The translations under genes were made by a program, and so were the position numbers. A stretch of DNA of 19,887 nt. It comes from UBA2798 sp046289975 (GTDB lineage: Bacteria > Bacteroidota > Bacteroidia > Flavobacteriales_D > UBA2798). The stretch lies in assembly GCA_046289975.1 (NCBI GenBank), contig JBKBUQ010000044.1, forward strand, positions 1 to 19,887, read 5' to 3'. This document shows, piece after piece, positions 1-8,488 of this stretch; the first letter of the stretch is position 1, and each line of letters opens with the position of its first letter. The notes beneath the pieces were generated by a model. The model saw only the letters and a list, made by a program, of their open reading frames with translations, was not told the origin of the DNA and ran no database searches.

Positions 1-2
1 AA

Positions 3-74
3 AAGAAAAATAACTTTTTCATAGCAGATGAATCTTTAAACAAAATACGCGAAAAAGTAATTCCTGATGAATAA
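3..74 (+). CDS. Possible 3' end of a gene entering from the left (partial)
   Basis: From base 3 one plus-strand frame is open for 23 codons and ends in TAA at 72-74; the other two plus frames stop within the first 25 bases. The peptide is charged and ends in KVIPDE. It would be the C-terminus of a gene convergent with uvrC, whose stop is at 112-114. The piece is too short to identify, and an open run of 23 codons can occur by chance in AT-rich DNA, so this is only a candidate. Confidence 0.3.
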   Translation, partial: KKNNFFIADESLNKIREKVIPDE

Positions 75-111
75 AACCGGAAAAACGGTATAATTCCGCT
101 TTGAATGGCTT

Positions 112-1902
112 CTATTCCTTGTTATCATTAAAATACGCCACAAGGATCTTCGCCTTAGCAGGACCTACAACTTCTGAAATTTCGTTTTCTGCGGCTTCCT
201 TCAGGCGTTTTATTGATTTAAACTTACGAATAAGATCCTGCATTGTTTTTTCTCCAATTCCATCGATGTCCAGTAATTCGCTTTTTACTGCGCCTTTACT
301 TCTGCGGTTGCGGTGATGCGTAATCCCAAAACGATGCGCTTCATTGCGCAGGTGCTGAATGATCTTTAAGGTTTCTGATCGCTTATCGATATACATGGGT
401 AAATTATCTCCGGGATAATAAATCTCTTCCAGTCTTTTTGCAATGCCAATCACCGCAATCTTACCTCGTAATCCCAATTTATCAATACTGTTCAAAGCAG
501 CTCCCAGTTGACCTTTTCCACCGTCGATAATGATCAGTTGAGGTAATTCCTGTTTTTCCTCAATCAAACGCGAATATCTCCGGAAAATCACTTCCTCCAT
601 TGTGGCAAAATCATTTGGACCTTCAACTGTACGCACATTGAAATGACGGTATTCCTTTTTACTCGGTTTTCCGTCGCGAAACACCACACATGCTGAAACA
701 GGATTGGTACCCTGAATATTTGAATTGTCAAAACATTCGATATGGCGAGGCTGCTCAGTAAGGCGCAGATCTTTTTTCATGGTCTCCATGATCCGTTCAA
801 CGCTGCGTTCAGGATCTTTCACGCTTTCCTGCCGGTGTTTATCCATCATGTAATAACGGGCATTTCGCTCCGATAATTCAAGCAATTGCTTTTTATCCCC
901 GCGTTGTGGGACAGTAACAACAAGATCAGCATATTCCAAATCAAACGGAATCACAATTTCGCGCGACTCGCTCCGAAATTTTTGCCGAAGTTCGGTTATT
1001 GCAATCCGCAATAATTCTTCGTTGGATTCATCGAGCATCTTTTTCATTTCCAATGTATGGCTCTGAACAATGGCACCATCAATCACCTTAAAATAATTCA
1101 CGTAGCCAAACTTATCGTCGGCTACAATGGTAAAGACATCGACATCCGTTACCGTGGCAGATACAACTGTAAATTTCGATTTATAATTCTCAAGTGAATC
1201 GATTTTCTCCTTTATGATCTGTGCCTTTTCAAACAGCATTTCCTCACTGAAACGCTTCATCCGGTCGCGAAGCTCCTTTAATACATCACCGGTATTTCCT
1301 CTGATGATTCTTCTGATATCCGCAATCATTTCATTGTAATCGGTCTCGGATTGTTTGCCTTCGCAAGGCCCCATGCAATTGCCAATCTGAAACTCAAGAC
1401 AGATTTTAAATTTTTGTTTTGCAATATTCTCCTGCGATAAAGGAAGGGCGCAAGTTCGTAACGGATACATCTGCCTGATGAGATCAAGTAATGCATGCAT
1501 CGATTTTGTATTGGCATAAGGCCCAAAATATTCCGATCCGTCGCGATCCTTGTTTCGGGTATAAATTACTCTTGGAAAAGCCTCCTTTCGAATAACAATC
1601 CAGGGATAGGTTTTATCATCGCGTAATAAAACATTATAACGCGGACGAAGATTTTTAATCAGATTATTTTCGAGTAGTAGCGCATCGAGTTCGGATTCTG
1701 TTACTACAACTTTTACATCGGCAATCTTCTGAACCATGATTGCGATACGTGCGTTATCATGTTCCTTATTGAAGTAGGAGCTTACTCTTTTCTTGAGGTT
1801 TTTTGCTTTTCCAACATAAAGAAGTTTACCATCAGCATCGTAATACTGATATACTCCCGGATTGGCGGGAAGTGCTAGGACTACTTCACGCAATGTTTGC
1901 AT
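112..1902 (-). CDS. uvrC: UvrABC excinuclease subunit C
   Basis: This is the dual-incision nuclease of bacterial nucleotide excision repair; with UvrB it cuts the damaged strand on both sides of a lesion. The 596 residues match the usual family length. Seen in order: an N-terminal GIY-YIG nuclease domain (GVYQYYDADGKLLYVGKAKN, residues 16-35); four cysteines in the contexts RTC, KIC, GNC and GPC, matching the conserved Fe-S cluster ligands of UvrC; a UVR motif that contacts UvrB (around SEEMLFEKAQIIKEKI); the RNase H-like nuclease domain with ECFDNSNIQG and IIDGGKGQLG; and C-terminal helix-hairpin-helix repeats (DIDGIGEKT, VVGPAKA). The ATG shares one base with the dut stop (TAATG at 1900-1904 on the minus strand), so translation is probably coupled. 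All expected motifs are present. Confidence 0.98.
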   Translation of the reverse strand: MQTLREVVLALPANPGVYQYYDADGKLLYVGKAKNLKKRVSSYFNKEHDNARIAIMVQKIADVKVVVTESELDALLLENNLIKNLRPRYNVLLRDDKTYPWIVIRKEAFPRVIYTRNKDRDGSEYFGPYANTKSMHALLDLIRQMYPLRTCALPLSQENIAKQKFKICLEFQIGNCMGPCEGKQSETDYNEMIADIRRIIRGNTGDVLKELRDRMKRFSEEMLFEKAQIIKEKIDSLENYKSKFTVVSATVTDVDVFTIVADDKFGYVNYFKVIDGAIVQSHTLEMKKMLDESNEELLRIAITELRQKFRSESREIVIPFDLEYADLVVTVPQRGDKKQLLELSERNARYYMMDKHRQESVKDPERSVERIMETMKKDLRLTEQPRHIECFDNSNIQGTNPVSACVVFRDGKPSKKEYRHFNVRTVEGPNDFATMEEVIFRRYSRLIEEKQELPQLIIIDGGKGQLGAALNSIDKLGLRGKIAVIGIAKRLEEIYYPGDNLPMYIDKRSETLKIIQHLRNEAHRFGITHHRNRRSKGAVKSELLDIDGIGEKTMQDLIRKFKSIKRLKEAAENEISEVVGPAKAKILVAYFNDNKE

Positions 1903-2333
1903 TAGACACCGGTACTTCCAAATCCGCCTGCTCCGCGTTGAGAATCTTCGAGTGATTCACTTTGCTCCCATTCGGCACGTTCATGACGCGCTATAACCAT
2001 TTGGGCAATACGTTCACCATCGTTGATAATAAAATCTTCATTGGAAAGATTTACAAGTATGACCCCAATCTCTCCACGGTAATCCGCATCAACGGTACCA
2101 GGCGAATTCAACACAGTAATACCTTTTTTCAATGCAAGTCCGGACCGCGGTCTAACCTGCGCTTCCGTTCCGAGGGGCAACTCAATAAACAATCCGGTTG
2201 GAACCAGTTTCCGTTCAAGCGGTTTCAACACAATTGGTTCTGCAATATTGGCACGTAGATCCATTCCTGCCGAGCCGATGGTTTCGTAAGCTGGTAGCGA
2301 ATGTTTGGAACGATTAATGACTTTGACTTTCAT
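1902..2333 (-). CDS. dut: dUTP diphosphatase (trimeric dUTPase)
   Basis: Hydrolyses dUTP to dUMP and pyrophosphate, which keeps uracil out of DNA and supplies dUMP for thymidylate synthesis. At 143 residues it has normal length, and all five motifs of the trimeric family are visible: AGMDLRA (22-28), PRSGLA (62-67), GTVDADYRGE (79-88, with the catalytic Asp and the uracil-stacking Tyr), GERIAQMVI (106-114), and the glycine-rich C-terminal arm RGAGGFGSTG (133-142) that closes over the triphosphate. The start lies 20 bases inside the end of the upstream flippase gene, and the stop overlaps the uvrC start by one base. It therefore almost certainly shares a transcript with both. Confidence 0.98.
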   Translation of the reverse strand: MKVKVINRSKHSLPAYETIGSAGMDLRANIAEPIVLKPLERKLVPTGLFIELPLGTEAQVRPRSGLALKKGITVLNSPGTVDADYRGEIGVILVNLSNEDFIINDGERIAQMVIARHERAEWEQSESLEDSQRGAGGFGSTGV

Positions 2334-3822
2334 GCGACTTCAGATTTTTTAACGGGCGTTCAATGAACCAGATCATGGCCATGTACACTCTCAGAATGAA
2401 CGAATGAACAATTGCTCTTTCCCATCCCCATTCGATGGGAATAAATGCTGATCCATAATACATAGCAAAAGCCATGATCAGATAGAAAAAAACTTTCCCC
2501 ACTTTATAGGGAACGGGATAAAACCGGCGACCGAGAAAATAAGAAAGAACCATCATACTTCCGTAACAGGCAAAAGTGGTCCAGGCAGATCCAACATAGC
2601 CAAATACTGGAATCAAAATCACGTTTAAAACCAACGTAAGAATGGCGCCAAAAACTGCAATCCACGCACCGTACATTGTTCTGCCGCTGAGTTTGTACCA
2701 GATGCTTTGGTTATAATATATTCCCAAAAAGATATTTGCAAACAGCAAAACAGGAACGATATGTAGAGCGTTCCAGTAAGCCTGATTAGGGACAAAATGT
2801 TTGAGCACATCGATGTAGAGCATTACACCTAAAAAAATCACTGCGCACACGATCACAAAATAATTCATCACACGGGCGTAGATCATTCCAGAATTTTTTT
2901 CCTTTTCCTGAGCAAAAAAGAACGGTTCGGCTGCATACCGAAAAGCCTGGATAAAGAGGGTAATGATGATTGACAATTTATAAACCGCGCTGTAAATTCC
3001 CACCTGAGCTAAAGCGCCATCGGTTCCGAGAGGTTCGCTCAGTATTTTCTTGAGCAGAATTCTGTCGATCGTTTCATTGATCATTCCGGCAAAACCGGCT
3101 ACCATCAGCGGTAAGCCAAACAATAACATTTTTTCCAGCAACGAAAAACTGAACCGCGAAAAAGAACGCGCAATTTCAGGCGACAATAAAATAAACTTTA
3201 CAATACTCGAAGCCAGGTTGGCGATGAAAACATAACCAACACCAATAGCAGGATTATAAAATGTATCGGTAAGCCAGTTTGCATTTCCGCTTTTCACAAT
3301 GGGCATACAATAGGCAAGAAAAAACAAATTGAGTAAAATATTTACAGCAACACTGATAATGTTCACCATTGCAAAACGCATGGCCTTTCCCTCGGCTCTC
3401 AAATAAGCCATGGGAATTGAAGAAAGAGCATCCAATCCCACCACTACTGCAAACCAAACAATGTATTCGGGATGATTGCTGTAATCGAGTAATCCGGCAA
3501 TGGAGCCGCTAAACAGAACCGCTACAAATATGAAAAGCGAACTGCTTATGAAGAGTGTCCAGAACGTGGTTGTAAATACAGATCTTTTGTCGTTTTCTTC
3601 TTTGGAATAAAATCTGAAAAATGCAGTTTCCATTCCATAGGTCAGAAAAATAATCAGGAACGCAACATAAGCGTACATTTCGCTGATCACTCCGTATTCA
3701 CTTTCGGAGAAAACGGATTTACTGGTGTGTAAAGGTGTAAGGAGATAATTCAGAAAACGGGCCACGATGGAGCTCAATCCATAGATTGCAGTTTGTGATG
3801 CCAGTTTACGTAATACACTCAT
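2314..3822 (-). CDS. Polysaccharide/lipid-linked oligosaccharide flippase (Wzx-like, MOP superfamily)
   Basis: An integral membrane protein of 502 residues with about a dozen hydrophobic segments spread over the whole length and a short basic C-terminal tail. The opening (MSVLRKLASQTAIYGLSSIV), the early charged stretch FFRFYSKEEND and a helix bundle ending in FLGRRFYPVPYKVGK are typical of the polysaccharide biosynthesis/Wzx branch of the MOP superfamily. These proteins move undecaprenyl-linked oligosaccharides across the inner membrane. No glycosyltransferases lie nearby, so the substrate cannot be inferred. The gene end overlaps dut by 20 bases, which points to co-expression of flippase, dut and uvrC. 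A terminator-like hairpin lies immediately upstream of its start. Family membership is clear; the exact substrate class is inference. Confidence 0.88.
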   Translation of the reverse strand: MSVLRKLASQTAIYGLSSIVARFLNYLLTPLHTSKSVFSESEYGVISEMYAYVAFLIIFLTYGMETAFFRFYSKEENDKRSVFTTTFWTLFISSSLFIFVAVLFSGSIAGLLDYSNHPEYIVWFAVVVGLDALSSIPMAYLRAEGKAMRFAMVNIISVAVNILLNLFFLAYCMPIVKSGNANWLTDTFYNPAIGVGYVFIANLASSIVKFILLSPEIARSFSRFSFSLLEKMLLFGLPLMVAGFAGMINETIDRILLKKILSEPLGTDGALAQVGIYSAVYKLSIIITLFIQAFRYAAEPFFFAQEKEKNSGMIYARVMNYFVIVCAVIFLGVMLYIDVLKHFVPNQAYWNALHIVPVLLFANIFLGIYYNQSIWYKLSGRTMYGAWIAVFGAILTLVLNVILIPVFGYVGSAWTTFACYGSMMVLSYFLGRRFYPVPYKVGKVFFYLIMAFAMYYGSAFIPIEWGWERAIVHSFILRVYMAMIWFIERPLKNLKSHESQSH

Positions 3823-3826
3823 ACCT

Positions 3827-3849
3827 GAAAAAGGCCGGAAAACCGGCCT
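3827..3849 (-). terminator. Intrinsic terminator after enoyl-CoA hydratase
   Basis: On the minus strand, six bases after the hydratase stop codon, AGGCCGG and CCGGCCT form a perfect 7-bp stem around a TTTT loop (3832-3849), followed directly by TTTTT. This is a textbook Rho-independent terminator. It ends only about five bases before the flippase ATG. Confidence 0.75.
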
Positions 3850-3854
3850 CCTGA

Positions 3855-4637
3855 TTATTTACCTGAAAACTGTGGTTTTCTTTTTTCAAGAAAAGCGGTT
3901 GTTCCTTCTTTAAAATCCCCGGTTCCGAAACACTTTCCGAATTCATCAATTTCTGCCTGATATCCGTTAACACCATCCGCAAAACCGGCATTAACCGCCC
4001 GAATAGCACTTGCAATGGCAGAAGGAGAATTTTTAATGATCTTAGAAGCAATCTCCTCACATTTTGACAGCAGTTCTGCCTGTGTAGTAACATGATTCAC
4101 CAAACCCCATTGCATAGCCTCTGCAGCAGAGATCATTCCTGCGGTAAAAATCAATTCAAAGGCTTTACCGCGACCAATCAGCTGTGCCAATCGCTGTGTA
4201 CCTCCATAGCCCGGAATAACTCCCAAAGACACTTCAGGCAATCCCATTTTTGCATTATCCGAAGCTACACGAACATGGCAACTCATGGCCAATTCCAATC
4301 CACCACCCAGAGCAAAACCATTTACAGCGGCGATAACCGGTGTGCTCAGTCGTTCCACAAAATCGAAAAGCTGGTCGTGACCATCTTTACTAAGGGCTTT
4401 ACCCTGATCGACCGAAAAGGCAGCGAATTCGGAAATATCCGCTCCGGCAACAAATGCCTTTTCTCCTGAACCGGTTAAAATAATTGCGCTGACAGAAGCA
4501 TCTTTATCCAATGCGGAAAACGCTGCATGCAATTCCGAAATTGTCTGCTTGTTTAAAGCATTGAGTTTATCCGGACGATTAATCGTAAGGTAGGCAATGC
4601 CGTTTTCAGAACGCAAAAGCAGATTGTGATAACTCAT
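3855..4637 (-). CDS. Enoyl-CoA hydratase/isomerase (crotonase family)
   Basis: A 260-residue soluble crotonase-fold protein that most likely hydrates trans-2-enoyl-CoA to 3-hydroxyacyl-CoA in fatty-acid or branched-chain acyl-CoA degradation. Both catalytic glutamates of true hydratases are in place: Glu115 in GGGLELAMSC and Glu135 in GLPEVSLG. The oxyanion hole is formed by Ala66 (AGADIS) and Gly112. The family signature continues with VIPGYGGTQRL (140-150). Because both glutamates are present, hydratase activity is more likely than the isomerase or thioesterase activities also found in this family. The acyl-chain preference cannot be read from sequence. It has its own -7 promoter element just upstream and a terminator just downstream, so it appears to be a single-gene unit. 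Confidence 0.93.
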   Translation of the reverse strand: MSYHNLLLRSENGIAYLTINRPDKLNALNKQTISELHAAFSALDKDASVSAIILTGSGEKAFVAGADISEFAAFSVDQGKALSKDGHDQLFDFVERLSTPVIAAVNGFALGGGLELAMSCHVRVASDNAKMGLPEVSLGVIPGYGGTQRLAQLIGRGKAFELIFTAGMISAAEAMQWGLVNHVTTQAELLSKCEEIASKIIKNSPSAIASAIRAVNAGFADGVNGYQAEIDEFGKCFGTGDFKEGTTAFLEKRKPQFSGK

Positions 4638-4654
4638 GATAAATGGTGTTTAGG

Positions 4655-4662
4655 CAAATGTA
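4655..4662 (-). promoter_or_regulatory. Bacteroidota -7 promoter element for enoyl-CoA hydratase
   Basis: The minus strand reads TACATTTG, a perfect match to the Bacteroidota TAnnTTTG element, ending 17 bases before the hydratase ATG. That would place transcription start about ten bases before the ATG. No clear TTTG -33 element is seen 19-21 bases upstream, so support rests on the -7 element and its position. Confidence 0.5.
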
Positions 4663-4717
4663 GCAATTCGACAGATATGGGAATGAATTTAAGGTTTTAT
4701 AAGGGAATTTTACCTTG

Positions 4718-4737
4718 ATCCACCGGCACCCGGGGAT
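4718..4737. other. Strong GC-rich hairpin in the kinase-hydratase intergenic region
   Basis: ATCC-A-CCGG-CAC-CCGG-GGAT folds into an 8-bp stem with one bulged A and a 3-base loop, within the 161-base gap after the sensor kinase gene. On the minus strand it is not followed by a T-run, so it is not a canonical Rho-independent terminator. It may still stop or pause transcription leaving the kinase gene, or protect the 3' end of that transcript. The structure is seen directly; the role is inferred. Confidence 0.4.
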
Positions 4738-4798
4738 TCTTCAGCAGTGTTCGGTTTGAATTTCAGAAGTAAACGAATAAAATGTATTCTCCGTCAGT

Positions 4799-7700
4799 TT
4801 ATGCTTCGTGCACCGGAAGTGTAAAATAAAAGGAGGTGCCAACATTGTGACTGGTTTCAAACCAAATCCTTCCCTTGTGATTTTCCACGATATTTTTCAC
4901 CATTGCAAGACCCAGTCCCATCCCCGTAGATTTTGTGGTAAAATTCGGAGTGAAGATCTTATCAATGCGATCATGCGGAATTCCGGAACCGTTGTCCTTC
5001 ACTTCTACCAGATAGCGATTGTCGTTTCTCCTCAATGAAATCTCAACCTTACCTTCTCTGTCCTCCGGAATAGCCTGAATAGCGTTTTTAATCAGATTAT
5101 TCACCACTCTGATCAACTGGTCTTTATCCGCATACACAAGAGCATCTGTTAAATCGGTTCGCGACAAACGAACGCTTACATCCGGTGTATCCTTGTACAA
5201 CTCAACAGCGTTGGAAAGCACCGATTTCAAATCCAGCACTTCCTCTTCTGCCTTAGGCATTTTTGCAAAATTACTGAACTCATTTGCAATATTGGAAAGC
5301 GCATCAATTTGCTCAATAACGGTATGTGTAAAACGATCGAGTTTCTCTTTCCAATCCGGATCATCCGAATGCAATGAGCGTTGTAAATGTTGAATGCTCA
5401 ATCGAATGGGAGTGAGCGGATTTTTAATTTCATGTGCAACCTGCTTAGCCATTTCCCGCCAGGCACTTTCACGTTCGGTGGCTGCGAGTTCCTGCGCATA
5501 TCGCTCCAGTTCCTGAACCTTCTTATTGTATTCTTCTACCAAAGAACCAATTTCATCGCGACCCGAATATGCAATTGGTTTATTGGTCCTTCCGAGCTGA
5601 ATTCCTGCTATACTTTGCTGTACGAGCCGCAATGGCTTGGTGATCCAGTTGGAAACAAACAAGGCCGCAAGAATGGATAATGCAAACAACACAACAAAAA
5701 TATTGAGAATGGCAACCAAGAATCCTGTCAATTCTGTTTCCAATGTGTTTTGCTTAGCGAAATATGGAAGATTGAGATAGCCGAGCAATTGACTGTGATC
5801 ATTCAACAATGGAACATAAGCACTAAGGTAATTCATATTCCCAATACGTTCCTCCTGAATAAATTCGCTTCTGCGTTCTTCGTTCATTTGCCGGAATGCT
5901 TCAGGATCCATTTGCATTCCCAGCAATCCGCTTTGAAAAATACGTGGTCGCGAAGTTGCAACAAGCAATCCATTATCATCGTAAAGATTAATATCCGTAA
6001 GAAAAACTCCTGAGAATTTCCCGAGGATATAACCAATATAATTTCGGAGATCAGAACTCAACTCACGCTCACGACCGAGTTTATGTGTTACCTCAATACG
6101 CACACTTTGTATTTTTTCGGAAATGATGTTGTAATTTTTTGCCCGGTATTGACCCGCAACATAATAACGCGTTCCGAGTCCAAACAACACCAGCGAGACC
6201 AGCAGAACTGAGACCAGCAGAAACTGAAGTTTACCTTGCAGCGTTAAGTGAATACCGGAAAACCCACGGGAAAACTGTCGATATACCACACCTGCTATCA
6301 CGATCAGACAAAATAGCGTGAATAAATACGAAAAGGATGTCGCCTGATTGATGAAGCGTTCAACTGGACGAGTCAGTACAATAAGTGTTCGGTCATCAAC
6401 ACGATACACAAGGTGGTCCGACTCATCCTCTCTTAAAAACTCAATTTTTCCCGGCAAATGAGCATAGGGCGTACTCATTAAACTATAACGAAAAGGACCA
6501 AAATGATTCACCTGAACACTATCGACATATCGGGCATAAGAATACTGGTGAATGAGATCAATTTTGTTTGACCCTTTGTCAATCAGCAATTCAGGAAAAC
6601 CAATATCCTCCGGAATTTTTTTCGAACGCAATTCGCAGAACAAATATCCTTTGGGGGCTTCATTACGCGCAGATACCGGAAGCTTGATGATATAGCTCAG
6701 CTTATTGGTGGAATTGTAAATAAAGTTCATATTACCACTGAACTTACTTGGAATTCCATTTTCAAGAATAACATTATCCAGATCCGAAAATTCCCTTATC
6801 GGAGCAAATCCTTCGAGACCAACAGGGGTGCTGTCTGCAGCAAATAAATAAAACTGGATATCGAATGCATTCCAATCGCCTGAGAAATATTCCTTTTCCA
6901 ATTGCTCTTCGAAGGCAGTTTTTGAAAACACCGCGGAAGAATCAAACGCACTGTTCAGCAGTTCACTTCTACGCAACCCGGCTTCCATTTCAGAAAACAA
7001 AATTTCCACCAATGGATCTTCATCGGTAGAAAGTCTTTCCGCCAATACAATTCGGTTCTTACGTTCTTTAGCACCGGTAAATTTTGAAAGCGCATGTGCC
7101 GTGAACCCGGAAAAAATGATCAGCAGAAGCACAGTGACATTAAAACTCAATTGCGCTCTCTCCTGAACAAAACGAACTGCAAACAACAAAAACAAAATTG
7201 TCAGGGGCCAAATGATCTGAAAAGGATCAGTAACACCCCAAAGATAGAGTGCAAAAGTGGAGAAGATGGAAAAAACACCAAGCAATACCAGAAATGTGAG
7301 TTTTTCAATCTGCAGTTTTTTTGCAACCCTGAATGTAAAATCACAAAAAAGATAGAAGGCAAAATAAAGTAAACCAACAATGGTAAAACCAATGAAACTG
7401 TGAGTACTGAGATTAAAAATATTGTTGATGTTGAATTCAATATTTGAATCTTCGATCAATCCCTGCATTAAAAACCCAATGGAATGGCCAAATGCCATTA
7501 ATACCCCTAAAAGAAATGCAATAATACCGATAGCGGCACCTTTGTTAGAGGAGAGGTGGTAATTAAAGCGGGAAGAGCGTGCATCTAAAAAATAAAAAAG
7601 ATAGAGAATCAAAAATGCATTAATCAGATAATCTCCAAGAGAGGGAAGAAAAAATGAAGCAGCAAACAAATCGGGTTGAAACAATTCGAACGCATAAAAT

Positions 7701-8488
7701 GCAGCGGGAAACTCCATGCTGAGCGACCAGTAGCGAAGAAGAACAACCGAAAAAACCAAAAGCAGGCTGGAATAAAAAGGACCAATAAACTTTTCCAGGT
7801 TTTCACATTCTTCTTTTAAAAACCGGATGAGTAATACTATTCCAAAAAGCAATAAACCGGCAATAAGGTAAAGCGAACTGCCCGATGTAATAGTTGCTTC
7901 AGAAAGTAAAAGTGCGAATACTGCATTTCCGTTTTCATCTCTTACCAAAAACGATTTTTCTGTGCCCGGCTCAACGAGATTAACTTCGTCCGGAATTCCC
8001 CATGCGCTGTGAAAATGATCACTCAGGTACCTGTTCTTGTGAACATATTCCTTTCGGACTTGTGTAAATACTATTCCAGAATGTTCATCATCCAAATGTT
8101 CATGGTTAAAGAAATACCACCCATTGCGCAAATGGATCATTCCTGATTTTCCAAGCGTATCCAGTGCAGTTGTATCGAATGGAATACGTGAATTGGTCCA
8201 GAATACAGGTTGTTGCTCACGAAATACCATAACGGCATGAAGCTCATTCTCTGACGAATTGATTTCTGCATTTTTTTGTCCTGAATGCAATTGAAGGCGG
8301 ATGGACTTAAACCATTCATTTGCATAGATAGCCGATTCGCGCAAAACGTTTTCTGCGTTGGCAGCAAGACGTTGTCCATCAACAGAAATGAAGGAGCTTC
8401 TGTATAAATATCCGCCCGAAAAAATCAGCACTACTGCAATAGCAAGTATTGAATAGCGGTGAAAAAGTATGTCGCGTATTTTTTTCAA
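4799..8488 (-). CDS. Large NtrY-like membrane sensor histidine kinase (orphan)
   Basis: A 1229-residue kinase. Seen in order: a first membrane segment (residues 13-29); an extracytoplasmic domain to about 200; a block of hydrophobic helices at roughly 205-480; a second extracytoplasmic region to about 715; two helices around 720-775; a third sensor domain to about 925; a helix near 935; HAMP (ISNWITKPLRLV region is its entry); then the phosphoacceptor domain with the H-box AHEIKNPLTP (His at about 1019) and a complete ATP-binding domain (N box NNLIKNAIQA, DNGSGIP, FTTKSTGMGLGLAMV). The H-box resembles the NtrY/HPK4 type. The start is a TTG in the overlap TTGA with the upstream gene's stop; no in-frame ATG fits better. 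No response regulator lies in the window, so partner and stimulus are unknown. Confidence 0.92.
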   Translation of the reverse strand: MKKIRDILFHRYSILAIAVVLIFSGGYLYRSSFISVDGQRLAANAENVLRESAIYANEWFKSIRLQLHSGQKNAEINSSENELHAVMVFREQQPVFWTNSRIPFDTTALDTLGKSGMIHLRNGWYFFNHEHLDDEHSGIVFTQVRKEYVHKNRYLSDHFHSAWGIPDEVNLVEPGTEKSFLVRDENGNAVFALLLSEATITSGSSLYLIAGLLLFGIVLLIRFLKEECENLEKFIGPFYSSLLLVFSVVLLRYWSLSMEFPAAFYAFELFQPDLFAASFFLPSLGDYLINAFLILYLFYFLDARSSRFNYHLSSNKGAAIGIIAFLLGVLMAFGHSIGFLMQGLIEDSNIEFNINNIFNLSTHSFIGFTIVGLLYFAFYLFCDFTFRVAKKLQIEKLTFLVLLGVFSIFSTFALYLWGVTDPFQIIWPLTILFLLFAVRFVQERAQLSFNVTVLLLIIFSGFTAHALSKFTGAKERKNRIVLAERLSTDEDPLVEILFSEMEAGLRRSELLNSAFDSSAVFSKTAFEEQLEKEYFSGDWNAFDIQFYLFAADSTPVGLEGFAPIREFSDLDNVILENGIPSKFSGNMNFIYNSTNKLSYIIKLPVSARNEAPKGYLFCELRSKKIPEDIGFPELLIDKGSNKIDLIHQYSYARYVDSVQVNHFGPFRYSLMSTPYAHLPGKIEFLREDESDHLVYRVDDRTLIVLTRPVERFINQATSFSYLFTLFCLIVIAGVVYRQFSRGFSGIHLTLQGKLQFLLVSVLLVSLVLFGLGTRYYVAGQYRAKNYNIISEKIQSVRIEVTHKLGRERELSSDLRNYIGYILGKFSGVFLTDINLYDDNGLLVATSRPRIFQSGLLGMQMDPEAFRQMNEERRSEFIQEERIGNMNYLSAYVPLLNDHSQLLGYLNLPYFAKQNTLETELTGFLVAILNIFVVLFALSILAALFVSNWITKPLRLVQQSIAGIQLGRTNKPIAYSGRDEIGSLVEEYNKKVQELERYAQELAATERESAWREMAKQVAHEIKNPLTPIRLSIQHLQRSLHSDDPDWKEKLDRFTHTVIEQIDALSNIANEFSNFAKMPKAEEEVLDLKSVLSNAVELYKDTPDVSVRLSRTDLTDALVYADKDQLIRVVNNLIKNAIQAIPEDREGKVEISLRRNDNRYLVEVKDNGSGIPHDRIDKIFTPNFTTKSTGMGLGLAMVKNIVENHKGRIWFETSHNVGTSFYFTLPVHEA

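Noticed and set aside
76..89. ACCG-N6-CGGT as a terminator between uvrC and the gene to the left
   Set aside because: The 4-bp stem with no adequate T-run on either side is not convincing.
7201..7440. Hydrophobic minus-strand open frame inside the sensor kinase gene
   Set aside because: It is an out-of-frame shadow of the kinase's membrane helices and has no independent start signal.
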